Shown here: positions 62,530-64,000 of the stretch, one piece after another | How the letters are laid out: each line of letters starts with the position of its first letter | Numbering within the stretch: position 1 is the stretch's first letter | Origin: an uncultured Caulobacter sp. | Lineage (GTDB): Bacteria > Pseudomonadota > Alphaproteobacteria > Caulobacterales > Caulobacteraceae | Direction: 5' to 3' | DNA length: 64,000 bases | Assembly (NCBI RefSeq): GCF_947036865.1 | Contig: NZ_CAMQSF010000006.1 | Span: forward strand, 1-64,000 | Program-made: the position numbers and the translations under genes | The notes under the pieces: model-generated | Database searches by the model: none | What the model was told of the DNA's origin: nothing | The model's input: only the letters and a program-made list of their open reading frames with translations

Positions 62530-64000
62530 ATGGGGGCGGATAGCCAAGCCGCGTCGGGCAAGCGCCGCGACGCTCTGGTGATCGGCGCGTCGTCGCTGGG
62601 CACGGTGTTCGAGTGGTACGACTTCTACCTCTACGGTTCGCTGGCCCCGATCATCACCAGCCACTTCTTCTCCGGCGTCAACGAGACCACGGGCTTCATC
62701 CTGGCCCTGCTGGCCTTCGCCGCCGGCTTCGCGGTGCGGCCGTTCGGCGCGGTGATCTTCGGGCGGATGGGCGACCTGTGGGGGCGCAAGAACACCTTCC
62801 TGATCACCATGCTGCTGATGGGCCTGTCGACCTTCGTCGTCGGCCTTCTGCCGTCCTACGCGCAGATCGGCGTCGCCGCGCCGGCGGCGCTGGTCGTGAT
62901 GCGCCTGGTGCAGGGCCTGGCCTTGGGCGGCGAGTACGGCGGCGCGGCCACCTATGTCGCCGAGCACGCGCCCGAGGGGCGGCGCGGCTTCTACACCAGC
63001 TGGATCCAGACCACCGCGACGGTGGGCCTTTTCCTGTCGCTGCTGGTGATCCTGGCCACGCGCCTCCAGATCGGCGAGGACGCCTTCAAGACCTGGGGCT
63101 GGCGCGTGCCGTTCCTGGTGTCGCTGCTGCTGCTGGGCGTCTCGCTGTGGATCCGCCTGAAGCTGCACGAGAGCCCGACCTTCCAGCGCATGATCGCCGA
63201 GGGCAAGGGCTCCAAGAAGCCGCTGGCCGAGGCGTTCGCCCGGCCGGAGAACCTCAAGGTCGTGCTGCTGGCCCTGGTCGGCCTGACCATGGGCCAGGCG
63301 GTGGTCTGGTACACCGGCCAGTTCTATTCGCTGTTCTTCCTGGAAAAGACGCTGAAGCTGGACGGCGCCCTGGCCAATCTGCTGGTGGCCGCGGGCCTGC
63401 TGATCGGGACGCCATTCTTCGTGGTCTTCGGCTGGCTGTCGGACCGGATCGGCCGCAAGTGGATCATCCTGGCCGGCTGCGTGCTGGCGGCGGCGACCTA
63501 TTTCCCGATCTTCAACGCCCTGACGACCTACGCCAATCCGGCCCTGGCCAAGGCCGAGGCGGCGGCGCCGGTGACGGTCTCGGCGGACCCCGCCACCTGC
63601 GCCTTCCAGTTCGATCCGATCGGCAAGGCCAAGTTCAACAGCGCCTGCGACGTGGCCAAGGCCTATCTGGCCAAGGCGGGCGTCAGCTACCGCGTCCAGG
63701 ACGTCGGCGCCGGGGCGGCCGCGAGCGTCCAGGTCGGCGCCGTGACCATGGCCGGCTTCGACGCCAAGGGCGCGACCGGCAAGGCCTTCGCCGCCGCCCG
63801 CAAGGCCTGGGAAGCCGATCTCGGCGACCAGTTGAAGGCCGCCGGCTATCCGGCCAAGGCCGACAGCAAGCGGGTCGACAAGCCCAAGGTCGTCGGCCTG
63901 CTGGCCCTGCTGGTGATCTATGTGACCATGGTCTACGGCCCGATCGCGGCCATGCTGGTCGAGATGTTCCCCACGCGCATCCGCTATACGGCGATGTCGC
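62530..64000 (+). CDS. MHS-family MFS transporter, incomplete
   Basis: The frame opens at ATG 62530 (GGGAAGG upstream) and runs off the window end, 490 codons without stop. It begins GTVFEWYDFYLYGSLAPIIT, typical of metabolite:proton symporters (ShiA/ProP-like), and has the MFS motif GRMGDLWGRKNTF and a GWLSDRIGRKWII repeat. A soluble insertion of about 100 residues (from residue about 345, ADPATCAFQFDPIGK to SKRVDKPKVVG) splits two transmembrane segments. The substrate is unknown (small carboxylate or betaine are usual). Confidence 0.9.
   Translation, partial: MGADSQAASGKRRDALVIGASSLGTVFEWYDFYLYGSLAPIITSHFFSGVNETTGFILALLAFAAGFAVRPFGAVIFGRMGDLWGRKNTFLITMLLMGLSTFVVGLLPSYAQIGVAAPAALVVMRLVQGLALGGEYGGAATYVAEHAPEGRRGFYTSWIQTTATVGLFLSLLVILATRLQIGEDAFKTWGWRVPFLVSLLLLGVSLWIRLKLHESPTFQRMIAEGKGSKKPLAEAFARPENLKVVLLALVGLTMGQAVVWYTGQFYSLFFLEKTLKLDGALANLLVAAGLLIGTPFFVVFGWLSDRIGRKWIILAGCVLAAATYFPIFNALTTYANPALAKAEAAAPVTVSADPATCAFQFDPIGKAKFNSACDVAKAYLAKAGVSYRVQDVGAGAAASVQVGAVTMAGFDAKGATGKAFAAARKAWEADLGDQLKAAGYPAKADSKRVDKPKVVGLLALLVIYVTMVYGPIAAMLVEMFPTRIRYTAMS

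Overview
The window is about 64 kb of GC-rich, gene-dense chromosome that fits a Caulobacter species (Alphaproteobacteria, Caulobacterales). The markers are two MucR/Ros regulators, a gene matching the single-PAS cell-cycle protein MopJ next to the second MucR, a perfect CtrA-type box (TTAA-N7-TTAAC) ahead of flgB-flgC-fliE, a dense cluster of CcrM sites (GANTC), an Oar-like TonB-dependent receptor, and a pcoAB copper operon. The assignment rests on gene content and recognised proteins; no database search was possible.

Layout. 1-7.9 kb: end of a TonB-like protein, an MpaB/DUF2236 oxygenase-like protein, a secreted low-complexity protein, a DUF4282 membrane protein, a WcbI-like enzyme, the ohr/ohrR peroxide pair with its operator, a DnaJ-like protein, pdxH, a coupled RusA-like nuclease plus AHJR/HEPN-like protein, and a TetR regulator. 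8-16 kb: a kinase-like/P-loop fusion protein, a hybrid histidine kinase, an acyl-CoA ligase fused to a membrane DUF1499 module, an MBL hydrolase and a DUF442 phosphatase-like protein. 16-20 kb: a highly structured upstream region and a 1008-residue TonB-dependent receptor. 20-31 kb: sppA, tRNA-Pro, tRNA-Gln, mucR1, a second hybrid kinase, a GNAT enzyme coupled to an oligopeptidase, a trypsin-like protease, CsbD and an ABC exporter.

31-43 kb: a DUF2975/HTH pair divergent from the exporter, GFA, OsmC and DUF1272 proteins, then a probable acyl-CoA catabolic set (MaoC, acyl-CoA ligase, GMC oxidoreductase, cytochrome P450, enoyl-CoA hydratase) interrupted by a lone nucleotidyltransferase, then DUF2336 and mucR2. 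43-48.7 kb: mopJ, an epimerase, ribokinase, fliP-fliO facing flgB-flgC-fliE, and two small proteins. 48.8-64 kb: an osmoprotectant ABC transporter, hutH/hutC with a HutC-type operator, DUF1993, an elongator-type tRNA-Met, YbaK, pcoA-pcoB, another acyl-CoA ligase, an ankyrin-repeat protein, a cyclophilin and the start of an MHS-type MFS transporter.

Many intergenic regions carry palindromic dispersed elements of at least four families; one forms the 3' end of hutH. I see no rRNA, CRISPR array, transposase or prophage block. The least familiar items are the two-nuclease operon at 6.2-7.2 kb, the acyl-CoA ligase-DUF1499 fusion, the hairpin-capped nucleotidyltransferase at 34-35 kb, and the six-site GANTC cluster before mopJ.
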